Assembly: GCA_031772625.1 (NCBI GenBank)
Contig: CM062817.1
Span: 891,732,184-891,796,183, forward strand
Length of the DNA stretch: 64,000 bases
Reading direction: 5' to 3'
Source: Pinus tabuliformis
Taxonomy: Eukaryota > Streptophyta > Pinopsida > Pinales > Pinaceae
Shown here: piece after piece, positions 10,174-20,962 of the stretch
Position numbering within the stretch: position 1 is the first letter of the stretch
Layout: the number at the start of each line of letters is the position of its first letter
Notes under the pieces: model-generated
Told to the model about the DNA's origin: nothing
Seen by the model: the letters and a program-made list of their open reading frames with translations, nothing else
The model's database searches: none
Program-made: the position numbers and the translations under genes

Positions 10174-12152
10174 CCATTGATGCCTTGTGAAACTTTCCCC
10201 CAGAGGAGGATGCTAGTGGATCCTTGCTATGTTTGTGGGTTATATCTTGTTGAAACCTTCTGTCATCTCTCCCTGGTAATTGTATAGGCTTGTGTGGATA
10301 TAATTCAAGAATTTTGGTAGGTTAGGGAGTTTTTAATGTTAACTTTTAGTGACATGCAATATAATTCTCCTATTTTGAGATGCACTATAATTTCCTACCC
10401 AAATTGAGGATCTTCTTTTTCTTTTCAAATGGAAAACATGGAGGGTATGGCTCCTACCTTAGTTTTCCACATTCTTGTGAAGATAACTATGATTTGTCCT
10501 CCCTTAGTGCCCACTGACAGCCCTGTAGGTTGATTCCTCTGTATCTTGTAGGCTTCCTATAGGTTTCCTGCATTGCAGATGCTGATTGTTTCATGCAGAT
10601 GCTAATTCAGGAAGGCTGAGAGAAACCTCTTCGTTCGATGAATTCTCGAAGTTTCTTTTGCTCTCTTTTTATGAGAATCAATGTTTATTTCCATATATGG
10701 ATGATCGTGTGGGGTGGTGTGCTCACTCTCCAAGTATGAGCACCTCCTTTTGGACCATTGCTCCTACTATCAGTCCATCATTATACCTTACCTTGTAATA
10801 ATCTCCCACTCCTTTCCTTTGTAACTTAACAATTTTTGGCTTTATTCCCTTTTCCTCTTGAATTGACTTATGCAATGTGTGGAGTGGTGTAACTATTTTC
10901 TTCTCATCAATTGGTTGAAGGTGGCCAAGTTAACTGGCCACCTTTACTTATAAAATCAACTCTCACATAATCCTACAATTTTGATCATATCGTACTAACA
11001 AGAGAGAATGAGTAAGATGACATACCTGTGGGTAAGGTGCTTCATTGATGATGCATGCTGGAGAGTGATGCCTCTTTGTTGTGTTTTTGCTGCATATTTT
11101 TCTTTGTATTTGCATCTTTTGATGCTTGTTTCTTTTGATGTGAAGGTGCTGGAGAGTGATGTTGGTGATATTCTTGCTGCTGTTGAGCTTTGAAGGAGAT
11201 TCTTAATCCTTGGAGTCCTTCTTCTGAAGATGGCTGCAAACTATGTGGTTTTCTTTGTGGGATAGGCTGCTACAAGATTTCCTACAGGATTCCTACAGGA
11301 TGTCCTGTAGCTACGTCTCCCCTAAATTTCTTACTTTTTCTCAACTCTGAAGCATAAGGGATGTTGAAATGAGTGGAGAAGGGTGGTAGGTAATGGTATA
11401 TGAGAGATGTTGCCTGTGAGTACAGTTCCTCTTTCCCTCCTCTCTCTCTCTTCTGTTTTTTTTTTCCTTTTTGTAATCTGTGTTTTTTTGAATTGATTTC
11501 TTTGATGGATGCAAAGGTGACATGGTGATGAAGGGAATGGCTATGGTGTGGTGGAGTAAATGGTTCTTCTTCCAGACACAGGATTGTGTCATCCCCTTGC
11601 TTTCGGACTACCTTCCTTGTGATTTTCAAGGTCACTGTAATTCCTACAGGAAACTCCTGTAGCATTACATGGAATCCTGTAGAAAACACATAATTTGTGT
11701 AGGATGAGCTAGAGGGGTTTATAAGTGGAAGAATAGGTGAATAGTGGAAGATATGAGATGGGTGGTTTAAAACATGGCTCTTGTAGGTCCTGCTATCCTT
11801 CTTACGTTGTGCTCATTCTCCTCTTCTTGACCTGGAAAACAAAATTTCAATATTTTGTATCTTTTTTCTTTTGTAAAACAACTAGTTTGCCTCCAAGGAG
11901 GTTTTAATCGTAGTTGCCTACCATGGGTGCCTCAAAAGAAGTTTTCACCCAGAGATCTTTTTATTTTTCAATTTTTTTTTTAAACACACTTGGGCTTCCT
12001 CAAGAGGTTTTCAACCCAACAGTGGGACTCAGGTCCCTCATGGATGTTTTCACCCGAGTCTCTTTATTTTTTCTCTTCCTTTTTTTTTTCTTTTTGTTTG
12101 TTTGTTTGTTTTTTTTTTCTCTTTAGGGACTTGGTGGGGTGGAATCTGAGAC
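10174..12152 (-). other. Gyp2 spacer between pol and ORF3
   Basis: About 2 kb without a supported gene. It contains a T-rich tract (11,950-12,120), several copies of a CCTACAGGA/TCCTGTAG motif (11,280-11,680) also present in LTR-A, LTR-B and LTR-C, and a hairpin GGTGGCCA...TGGCCACC at 10,918-10,945. Long untranslated spacers between pol and the env-like gene are usual in Athila-type elements. Confidence 0.6.
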
Positions 12153-15100
12153 TTACTTGCTAATGCTATTGATGAATTTTTTCTTTGACAGGGGCTTCTT
12201 GTAGATATTTAATCTATACCCATTAACAAGAAAAGGGATAGCCTCTGCATCAATGGTTCTTATCTGCACAACACCATTATCATGACACTTTTCTATTACA
12301 TAAGGCCCTAACCATCTAGTCCTTAATTTACCTTTAAAATCCTTGTATTGAGAATCATACAACAAAGCTCAATCACCTTCTTGAAACCATTTATCTTTTA
12401 TATTCTTGTCATGCCAAATTTTCCTTTGAAATTGAGTCACCTCTGTGTGCAGAAGGGCCTGCATCCTAAATTAATCTACCCCATTCAGTTGGAGAAATCT
12501 TTCTTGTTGTGCCCTGGTGATATCCAAATCTAGTTGTGTTGCCATCCTTAAGGTGTTGTATTCAAATTCAATGAACAATAGGGCTTTCTTCCCATAGACC
12601 AGATCATAAGGGTTGAATCGAGTGGTGGTCTTCTAGGTGGTATTGTAGGCCCAAGTGGCCTCAACTAATCTCTCCGGCTAATCCTTTTTGCTACTGCTAA
12701 TTACCTTGGTCAGAATGCTTTCCAGTGCTCTGTTGGTTACCTCCACTTGCCCATTATCCTATGGGTGGTAAGGAGTGGATGTTCTATGCTTGATCTTGTT
12801 CTGGATTACCAAATTCTCAATCATGTGAGATGTAAATTGACTGCCTTGATCAATGACCAATTCTCTAGAGTACCCAAACTTATAAAACACATTTTCCCTT
12901 AAGAATTCAACCACCTTTCCTTTCGTTGCTGCTTTGATGGCTTTGGCTTCAACCCACTTGGTTAAGTAGTCAGTGCACACAATGATGTACTACTTCTATT
13001 TGGATGGAGGGTCAATGGGTCCAATGAAGTCCATGCCCCACTTGTCAAATGGCTCAAACGTCACTTGAGGTTGCAAAGGCATCTCATCCCTTGGGGTAGG
13101 TTTCCCCATCCTTTGGCACCGATCACATTGAATAGTATACCTCCTCACATCTTGGTGATGAGTGTGCCAGTAATAACCAACTTGAAATAATTTGAATGAT
13201 GTTCTTTTGATTGCAAAGTGACCTCCACAAGGTCCATCATGACGGGCCAGGAGGATGTTGAAGAATTCCTCCTCCCTGACACATATTTTTAGAATCTTAT
13301 CCGGACCCAGCTTGAAGAGATTGCCCCCAATCCAAGTGAATGGGGTGCTCTTTCTTATGATCCTCCTCTTTTCTTTGGAGGACAAGTTTGGTGGAAACTC
13401 TGCAGACACCAAGTAGTTTGCTATGTCAGCAAACCATGGAGACAGAACTGAAATGGCGAAGAAATATTCATCTGGTAATTGATCATAAACCATTCCTTCC
13501 TCCCCTGCAGGTAGAGTCAATCTAGATAATAAATCTGCAACAACATTCTCTTTTCCAGGCTTATCAATAATAGTTAAAACAAGCTGTTGCAATAAAAGTA
13601 ACCATCTAAAAATTCGGGCATTTACATTAGGTTTATTCATCAAGTATTCATTTGTAGCATGGTTAGTATGTACAAATGTTTGGTAACCGGTAATGTAATG
13701 CCTAAATTTATTCAATGAATGCACAATAGCTAGGAGCTCTTTTTCAGTCACTGTGTAGTTCAGCTCAGCTTTCAACAGATTCTTACTGATGAAGTAAACG
13801 ACATAATGTAGCTTGTCATCTATTTGGCCTAGAGATGCTCCTATAGCTTTGTGAGAGGCACTAGCATGTATATGAAAAGGAAGAGCCCAATTTGGGCCTC
13901 GAAGAATATGTGCAATAGTCAACTTGTCCTTTAGGGTGTCCAAGGCTTCTTGACAAATTTGTGACCATAAAAATTCTGAGTCTTTGGCCAACCCAAATAA
14001 AGGAGAAGATAACTTGCTGAAATATTTTATAAATCTCTGATAGTATCCAGCTAAACCTAAAAAACTTTTGACATGCCTCTGTTTTTGTGGAGTCGGGACC
14101 CTTTTGATGATGGCTATATTATTTGGCTCTACTTGTAGTCCTTCTTGGGATATTGAGTGACCTATAATAGTCCTTGCAATCATCAAGAACTCACATTTTT
14201 TGGGACTAACGGATAATTTCATTTCAATGCATTTTCTCAGCACCTTATCTAGGTTAGAGAGAGCATCCTGGAAATCACACCCATAGGGTGTAAAGTCATC
14301 CATATAAATTTTTACTGCATCATGGACTAGCTCGACAAAGATACTTAGGCTTGCCCTCTGGAAAGTGGCAGGGGCATTGCATAAACCAAAAGGAAATACC
14401 CTATAAGCGAAAGTACCCCAAGGAAAGGTGAAGGTGGTTTTATCCTAATCCTTTGGGATGACCTGGATTTGATTGTACCCGCTAAACCCATCTAAGAAAG
14501 AGAATTTTTTTCCCTGCTAGGCCATCTAACACTTGGTCAATGAAAGGCAAAGGGAAATGGTCCTTCTTTGTTGCTTTATTTAACTCTATGTAATCAACAC
14601 AAATCCTCCAATTTCCATTTTTCTTTGGAACCAACACCAAAGGAGACACCCACTCACTGTCCGAGATAGGGTAGATGAATCCTGCATCCAACAACTTTTT
14701 CAACTCTTCTTTGACTATATCCTTGAGAGCTAGATTCATTCTCCTTTGGGGTTGTCAGACTGGTTTGCAACCTTCTTTGATATAAATGTGGTGAGTACAC
14801 ACCGAGGGGTGCACTCCCATCATCGCTTTGTAACTCCCAGCAAAGGCATCCAAATGCTCTCTTAACATATTACATAACTCTTCTTCCTGGTGTACAGAAA
14901 GAGAGGGGTTGATTTTCAATGTTCTTTCAGGGCCGAATTCTATTGTCTTGACACGAGTAGGGTTTGAATTAGCTAAGCATAGATCAATCTGATGGTTGTT
15001 CTTGGTTTCCTTCACTACTTCCTCTAGAGACAAGGTTTTGGGAGTTGGATTTTGGAGGATGTGTTCAATCAAATCATCTTCATTAGGCTGTCCTCCTCCC

Positions 15101-15851
15101 ATGGCAATTTCTAGGGTATAGAGTTGGGCGGAGTAGACTTCATCTTCTTCCTCCTCTTCTAGCCATAAAGGTAAATCATGTTCTAAAGATGGCTGAGCAG
15201 GAGGGTACATGATCAACTGCTTGGATAGATGCCCATTTTTGATAGTCATGTTTCCAGCGCTACAGCTGATGTGGGCATCAACAATGGCTAACCATGGCCT
15301 CCCAAGTACGAGAGGATAACTGTTAAATTTGGTCTTAGGCTGGAGAACTAAGAATTCTGTTGGGTATTCCCAGGATTCAATGGAGACCATCACATCCTCA
15401 ACAATCTCCTCAGGGGCTACCGTGGATCAGTTTGCAAGCTACAAGAATATCATGGTCTTTCTTAATGAACCCTGGAGATTCACCTTGAGCATGGTGTCCT
15501 TGGTCATTACATTAATGGTAGCCCCAAGATCAATCAAGGTATGTGGGACAATGATGCCATTGATGTGTACATCTGCTACAGGGACGCCAGGGTCTAAATA
15601 CTTTGGGCAAATTACCTACCCCAACATTAAGTTGGACAACTGCCCAATGACACTAATGGTAGGGGTGTCTCTTTTTAGCCTCCTTGGATGTTTGAAACAC
15701 TTCTCTTTAATCAGTTTGTTGTAAATAGGTACATCCTTAATGGCTTAGAGAAGTGGGATTTTGACACATAGATCTTTCAATTCACCCTAAAGTTCATTCT
15801 CTTTTGGGGTGGGATGGATTGGATGAGTTAATCTTTTAGGAAAGGGTGGTG
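12153..15851 (-). pseudogene. Gyp2 pol: protease, RT, RNase H, integrase
   Basis: On the minus strand: protease tail with LGRPWLAIVDAHISC (about 15,300); RT with PISDSEWVSPLVLVPKK (about 14,650) and the YMDD-type box at about 14,300; RNase H (about 13,950-13,550); the integrase zinc region with HDGPCGGHFAIKRT and CDRCQ (about 13,230-13,110); integrase core with CTDYLTKWVEAK (about 12,970) and IDQGSQFTS; and a C-terminal NGYRLNIYKKPLSK. Domain order and motifs are Ty3/gypsy Athila/Tat-like. The frame near 15,851 continues on the far side of element N at 19,557, so N sits inside this gene. Fossil, several breaks. Confidence 0.88.
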
Positions 15852-15856
15852 GATTC
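15852..15856. repeat. Target-site duplication of element N (left)
   Basis: GATTC, repeated exactly at 19,552-19,556. The minus-strand gypsy reading frame on both sides overlaps precisely by these five bases, which confirms an insertion into pol. Confidence 0.85.
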
Positions 15857-17088
15857 TGTTATCTCAAAATCAAGCCCTGGAAGGCTGCAAACCAGGAAGA
15901 CTTCAAGTAACTGTTTCAAACTAATCTTTTGACTAAGGCTTAGCCTCCTTAGCCTGAGAGGGCTCTCTCAAAAGGGTTATTGATTTTGACTATTAATAAG
16001 ATGGCTAACTCTTGTGGAATAACATTGACAAATATGAAGGTTGGACAAACATTAAACTAGTTTCCATTGGGCCTATGGAGTCAATCATACTTCAGTAAAT
16101 AATAGTACTGCCTTTACATAGAAGTCAGGGCACTTAGCATTTGAATATTCAGAAACACAACACATATGGAAGCACAGCTCATAAATGCACACAGGAAATC
16201 AGAGCACAATCAATGAATTATGAGTGATTGTACACCTATGCAACTGTAAAAGACATTAAGGAAAAGATAAAATCACCATTCTGAACATGGAAATCCTTTA
16301 TGAATCCTGAGAAGAAAAGCAGTCAACTTATATTACTGAACTCTGTCTTTACATAAGCCAAAACAGTACTCTGTTTTATAAAATATCCAACCCTCATTAC
16401 ATCGCTGTCTCAGCTATATATAGAATCCTTATTTTAACTAATTCGAACTTGCTCCTCCAGCATGAGGGGAATTCGATAACTGCCTCTAATGACACCTATC
16501 AGCTATTTAACTAACTGTTAAATACAATAAAGTGCTGACTGGAGTTTTAAAGAGTTCTAAAGTAACTATGACTCTAACTCTATCTTCCATGCATAATGAC
16601 TTCTCCTTGTTCTTTGACACCTGGTCCCCTTTTTGATGTGGCTGAGCTGGATGTTTAATACTCCATATCGACCTTGAACGCTAAATCCTTTAACTGCTCA
16701 GTAGTGTTGGGAGATGTCCCTTGCTTCTCGGTTCCAGTTTCCTCAAATTTCTCAAATGTACAGCAGCATGTCTTTAGCCTTTAATAACCCAAAATATGGA
16801 ACACTGCCACGTTCCTGATGTGTTGGAGGCTGCCTCGATGGATATGGGTGCAAGCAAAAGTTCTTTGTATGCAACTCATTTAATACCCTTTGAACGGTGA
16901 TAAAGTGGCTTTATAACAGAAACTTAGGTTAAAATATTCCACTTTTTTTTTTTTTTTAATGTACACCTGTCTTGATCTGAATGGCTGTTGTAGCTTCATC
17001 TGATACCTTCCATATCCTTTAGGTGTCTCCCTTTCAAAATTCCCGCTCATCATACCAAACTGCCTGTCTGCGTTAAAATCATCACCTA
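15857..17088. other. Element N, 3' non-coding flank
   Basis: About 1.2 kb without a supported gene. It is A/T-rich, with a CTATATATAG box at about 16,413 and a poly-T run near 16,945. Its base make-up recalls LTR sequence, but no matching second copy exists at the other end of N. Confidence 0.4.
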
Positions 17089-17120
17089 CAGCAGTTTCGT
17101 AGCGCGCTACGAAACTGCTG
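17089..17120. repeat. Perfect 32-bp palindrome in element N
   Basis: CAGCAGTTTCGTAGCG followed by its exact reverse complement, centred between 17,104 and 17,105. It lies about 175 bp beyond the stop codon of the 518-codon gene. Its arm CGCTACGAAA is one base from the CGCTGCGAAA motif of the array at 19,181-19,328, so both may bind the same protein (inference). It could also fold into a hairpin in RNA. Confidence 0.9.
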
Positions 17121-17293
17121 AATTATTTAAAACAACATGCCTTTACCCGAGACCTTTATCACCGAAACATTTGATTGCCAAAACTCCCTTCGACTTTTCA
17201 TATAATAGCAGGGATTTACATGTCTTCAAAAATAGTAAGACTAAGCAAATTTGACAAAAACTTGGAACAAAACCTCCCTTTGAAAAAGAAAAT

Positions 17294-18850
17294 TCATTTG
17301 GCAGCTAACTGGCTTAGCTGTACCTTCAGGTCTTCAATCTTCTTCTTCAGAGCTTTATTCTCAGCTCTTAATTGCATATTTATTTTTCTAACGAACTGGG
17401 CCTCTTTGATGGCTGGTACTGTCCATGTGTGAAATTGTGCATGGCCATCAACTACTGAATTCAACTGGTTTTGAAAGGTTTCAGTTCCACCCCACAGAGC
17501 TTTACGATATTTTGTATACACATCTGCATGCTTTCTAACTGCTTGCTTCAGTTTGGCAATCTCATATTGGGCTGCTTCTAATTGGCTCTTCATGACTGCT
17601 ATATTATCTTCTTGAGATGTGATGATTGTTCTGCTTGCATTATTTTGCCTAACTCTCTCGATTGCCTCTATCTTTGACAGTGCTTCTTTTACTTGCTTCC
17701 TTGTAATAGGTCTTCTGGGTTTTAAAATGAATTCTTCACCTGGCTCATCGAACTTGAGCTTTTTTGAGGCTTTAGACTTCTTGGTAGTTTCTGGTGATGA
17801 CTGTGTCAAATCAATATGGACTGGTTCAAACTGCTCGAATTCAATGGCCTGTAATAAATCATTCAAGCTTGCCTTGGATGTTGGGCTCTCTTCCACAGCT
17901 ATGGCTTTACCCTTTTCCTTATTTATTTGACCTCTTGTCCTTACCCTTGAGACTGCTTCAGATCTGCTTGTTTCAGGTGCAGTCTTCTTATCCTGAGTTT
18001 TTTCCTTTGTTGATTTCTGAGGTTGTTCTTGAATGATTAGTGGCTTCACTGGTTTTCTTGGCTGTGACTTGTTTTGCTTTTTGGCTCTTGCTTCTTTCTG
18101 AAGTTCAGCTATTGTGAGTTCTCTGACTGGTTGTGGAGTAAGGCCAGTCTTGCTTTGGAATCCAGCCATGAAAATAAACGAATTCCAGTCTCTGCCTATC
18201 TTTTGGAGGCCATCTAAAACTAACAACTTAACCAAACCATGATGAAATAAAGAGGTTTCACAGTCCTCTTTCCTTAACTGCACCTTGTCACACATCTTAC
18301 TCAAACTGCGAAATAGGTAAAAAGGAATGTCTATGGAAACTTTCCCAGTGAAATGTAAAAGCAATTTGAAATGGTAAGAATAGACCTTATTGTACCTTCC
18401 TTCACAGGTCAAGTATTTTTGAATGCAGGTGAGAAGAAGAGCATAATGTTCCTTGACATAATTTCTGGGCACTGCTTTTGTTAAGTCTTCATTTACATAT
18501 GCCTCCTTTAAAAACTCTTTACAAGGGTTCATATCAAATTTAAAATTTTTAAACCATTCTTCCCGTCCTCTTGGGATCTCTGTCACAGCAGCTATGGCTT
18601 CTGGAGAAACTTGGACCTCTAGCATAGCAATCTTTGAATTTAAACCAGTGAAGTTTAGTGCAAATTCTTTGGTTACCTGCGCATGTCCTCCTTGTAGCTT
18701 CTTGCAAAAGTTCCAGCAGCCGGCATCTTTGAACGCTTTCTTCACACCTTCATCCCTCAACGCTATATCCAAGCCCTCAGGTTCAGTCCTTTGGCATTTA
18801 CCGGATCTGTGTTCTTTTCTCTCCATTTTCCTTTCAAAATCTTCACACAC
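17294..18850 (-). CDS. 518-aa CEGRY-domain/coiled-coil protein of element N
   Basis: An uninterrupted 518-codon ORF, the only long intact gene here that is not a retrotransposon polyprotein. Residues about 55-235 look globular: VTKEFALNF, then VSPEAIAAVTEIPRGREEWF (81-100), VPRNYVKEHY (127-136), TCEGRYNKVYSYHFKLLLHF (148-167), IPFYLFRSLSKM and LFHHGLVKLLVLDGL. Residues 250-390 are a basic, disordered-looking linker with NLS-like clusters (KKSKASKKLKF; KPRRPITRKQ). Coiled coils are likely at about 412-440 and 488-516. No catalytic triad, signal peptide or membrane helix is visible. The globular motif recurs in Gyp2 ORF3 at 9,766-10,173. Function unknown; a DNA- or RNA-binding structural protein of a mobile element is my best guess. 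The first in-frame ATG was taken as start. Confidence 0.75.
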   Translation of the reverse strand: MCEDFERKMERKEHRSGKCQRTEPEGLDIALRDEGVKKAFKDAGCWNFCKKLQGGHAQVTKEFALNFTGLNSKIAMLEVQVSPEAIAAVTEIPRGREEWFKNFKFDMNPCKEFLKEAYVNEDLTKAVPRNYVKEHYALLLTCIQKYLTCEGRYNKVYSYHFKLLLHFTGKVSIDIPFYLFRSLSKMCDKVQLRKEDCETSLFHHGLVKLLVLDGLQKIGRDWNSFIFMAGFQSKTGLTPQPVRELTIAELQKEARAKKQNKSQPRKPVKPLIIQEQPQKSTKEKTQDKKTAPETSRSEAVSRVRTRGQINKEKGKAIAVEESPTSKASLNDLLQAIEFEQFEPVHIDLTQSSPETTKKSKASKKLKFDEPGEEFILKPRRPITRKQVKEALSKIEAIERVRQNNASRTIITSQEDNIAVMKSQLEAAQYEIAKLKQAVRKHADVYTKYRKALWGGTETFQNQLNSVVDGHAQFHTWTVPAIKEAQFVRKINMQLRAENKALKKKIEDLKVQLSQLAAK

Positions 18851-19180
18851 ACAGAGTCTAACAGTTTCAGTTTCAATGGTAATTCAGTTCTTTTTAATTC
18901 AGCCTCGCTTGTAATCAGGCTCGCTTGAAATTCAAATTTTTTATTGAAACACTTCCATACATAATCAAACAGACAGGTCACTCATGCAGCATTTACGTCT
19001 ATCATAAAGGTCTATGCACGGTAGAATCTATTGGGAATGATATTTCTGTGCATATCAACAGATCTATTAGTGGGGTAGTGGCAAATGAGCGCTCAAACGT
19101 GATAGGAGAGGCACATAAGCTGACATGAGTGGACACAACTGATGACTCAGCTACGGACTTGACATTTCGGGAAGGGTTTG

Positions 19181-19328
19181 CTGCGAAATGCCCGAATCCA
19201 CGATTTCGCAGCGTTGTTAGTTTTAAATTCTAATGATGCGCTGCGAAACGGCCTAATCATAACGCGCTGCGAAATTACTAAACCATGATTGCACTGCGAA
19301 ACTGGCCAATAGGATTACGCTGCGAAAT
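19181..19328. repeat. Spaced CTGCGAAA motif array in element N
   Basis: Five direct copies of CTGCGAAA begin at about 19,181, 19,240, 19,266, 19,293 and 19,319, and one inverted copy (TTTCGCAG) at 19,204. The last four are spaced 26, 27 and 26 bp. Several extend to GCGCTGCGAAATTACTAAA. The array lies about 225-370 bp from the right end of N, upstream of its gene, like subterminal protein-binding repeats or promoter elements. Confidence 0.8.
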
Positions 19329-19455
19329 TACTAAAAGACTCGGTGACTCGGATGAGACAAGACATGACTATGGAACAATGATGGTAGAGGAGAACCAATA
19401 GGATTTGAGTATAGTTTAAATCAAAAACTTTAAAACTCCGAATCCTAAGTAAGAC

Positions 19456-19466
19456 ATATAAAACGA
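19456..19466 (-). promoter_or_regulatory. Candidate TATA box of element N
   Basis: The minus strand reads CGTTTTATATGTC here, about 90 bp inside the right end of N and about 600 bp upstream of the gene. Weak evidence, based on sequence and position only. Confidence 0.25.
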
Positions 19467-19551
19467 AATCAACTTGACACAGACCTTTGCAATTGGAATA
19501 GGACAAACAACTATATGCATAATTTTTTTTTTATAGTTCTAAGTGATAACA

Positions 19552-19556
19552 GATTC
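19552..19556. repeat. Target-site duplication of element N (right)
   Basis: GATTC, the partner of 15,852-15,856. Confidence 0.85.
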
Positions 19557-20962
19557 ACTCTAGGAATACTTTCCTCTCTTTCTTCCTCTCTCTCCTTAGG
19601 TGGCAATGGAGGTTGGTTATCCGGGAGCACTCTCCCAGATCTAAGGTTGATCACTTGAATTTCCACAACATAAGCAGGGTATGATGTCTCTCCACTTTAG
19701 ACCTGTTGTGCTTGTCTATTGTTTGGGTTCAGGTTTGGTTGGGTAGGCATCTGAGGTTGTTTAGTTGGAGCAGGGTGTAAAAGTTGTGGTTGAGTAGGAA
19801 GTGAAGGAAATAAAGCTGGAGCATTTTTGTATGGGGGCCTCCACCCCTGGGGTGGTGCATTCCACTGAGGTTGTGGAGGTGTATATGGCTGGTTGGTCAG
19901 CTGGGAATGGTACTGGGGTGAAAAAGACCAAGGAGAAGGTGTAGACAAGGAGGGATGAGCAGGGGGCCCCCAAGAGGGAATGGATGTGTTATGGGTAGGG
20001 TTATAATATGCATAGGATGACCCTTGCATGCTCTGCTGGTTTGGTTGAGGCCCATGAGGCCTTCTTTGATTTATGTAGCAGAGCTGTTCAGTCACCCCTT
20101 CAGTTCCCTGATACAAAGATTTTAGTCTAGGTAGAGAAGGGAAATTTTCTGTTGAGTGGTTTTCTTCATAGATCGAGCATATTTCTATCAGGTTTAATGG
20201 AAATTCATTCTAGGGTGCCTACTTGTTAATCTTGGGCAGAAGATGGATAATGATCTCTCTTATTCCTCGTGCTTCCTCTTGATTTATATAGTGTCCATCT
20301 GTAGGGAAAGGGCTTGCAATATTTCACTCTTAAAATCTTCCAACATGTTTCCAATTTCACTTTTTATAGATGTGTTGGAAGAGGATGAGCTGGCCATTGT
20401 TTAAATACCCCTACCCTTTTTCCTAGCTGCCCTAGAATGGTTCTTAAATACATGCTTGATATCTTCATAGGGTAGTTGGTAGATGTCCCCTCCTGATAGT
20501 AGGTTTAGGGTATCCAGGAGATCTTCTATGATCTCCCTGAGTAGGACAAGCTTAAGTGACTCAGGATCAAGTGTGCACCTGGCCCTTTTATAGCTAAGAT
20601 GGAATCTTTCCTCATTATCCTCTAAGGACTCATCATGCCCCAAGGTCATTCTAAAAATTTCCTCTTTAGTGTCTTTGGACCTATAGTAGTCCTTATACTT
20701 GTTGTTGAAAGCTTGTTGCATCTGAGTCTAGCTGGTGATACTATCCCCAGGTAAACCCATGAACCAACGTAGAGCTACATCCTTGAGAGGATGGGAATAA
20801 TTTCAACTTTTGATCATCAGCGGTGTAGTCATAAGTTCTGCATATGAGAACAAATTCAAACAAGAAAGTATCTGGATCTTCCGAGGTCAGGCCATGGAAG
20901 TGAGGAACAATATAGGGGCTTATGTTCTTCATCTTGGCATCCCCATTGGTTTCTCTGATGGG
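19557..20962 (-). pseudogene. Gyp2 gag and gag-protease junction
   Basis: Minus-strand gypsy gag: the HFHGLTSEDPDTFLFEF stretch (about 20,750-20,960), the middle gag domain with YYRSKDTKEEIFRM (20,721-20,401), and a proline/glutamine-rich segment (20,116-19,697). The frame then shows INLRSGRVLPDNQPP, the usual sequence before the protease in Athila/Tat elements, running to the element N insertion. Fossil, several breaks. Confidence 0.82.

Larger units (their letters stand above)
15857..19551 (-). mobile_element. Element N: 3.7 kb insertion without RT carrying one open gene
   Basis: Inserted in the Gyp2 pol gene with an exact GATTC duplication. It starts TGTTATCTC and ends GTGATAACA, an 8-of-9-base inverted match, after which the ends differ. 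I find no direct terminal repeats, no polypurine tract or tRNA primer site, and no RT, integrase or DDE transposase motif. It holds one intact minus-strand ORF of 518 codons, a perfect palindrome just 3' of it (17,089-17,120) and a spaced CTGCGAAA array 5' of it (19,181-19,328). Five-base duplications and TG...CA ends suit integrase-type insertion; short inverted ends and spaced motifs near one end suit a transposase. Class unresolved. It looks whole. Confidence 0.75.

Noticed and set aside
17089-17120. Palindrome as a bacterial-type terminator
   Set aside because: Plant nuclear context, and no T-run follows it on the gene's strand.
15857-19551. Element N as an ordinary LTR retrotransposon
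   Set aside because: The two ends do not share a direct repeat, and I find no primer site, polypurine tract, gag, RT or integrase. Only the TG...CA ends and 5-bp duplication fit.
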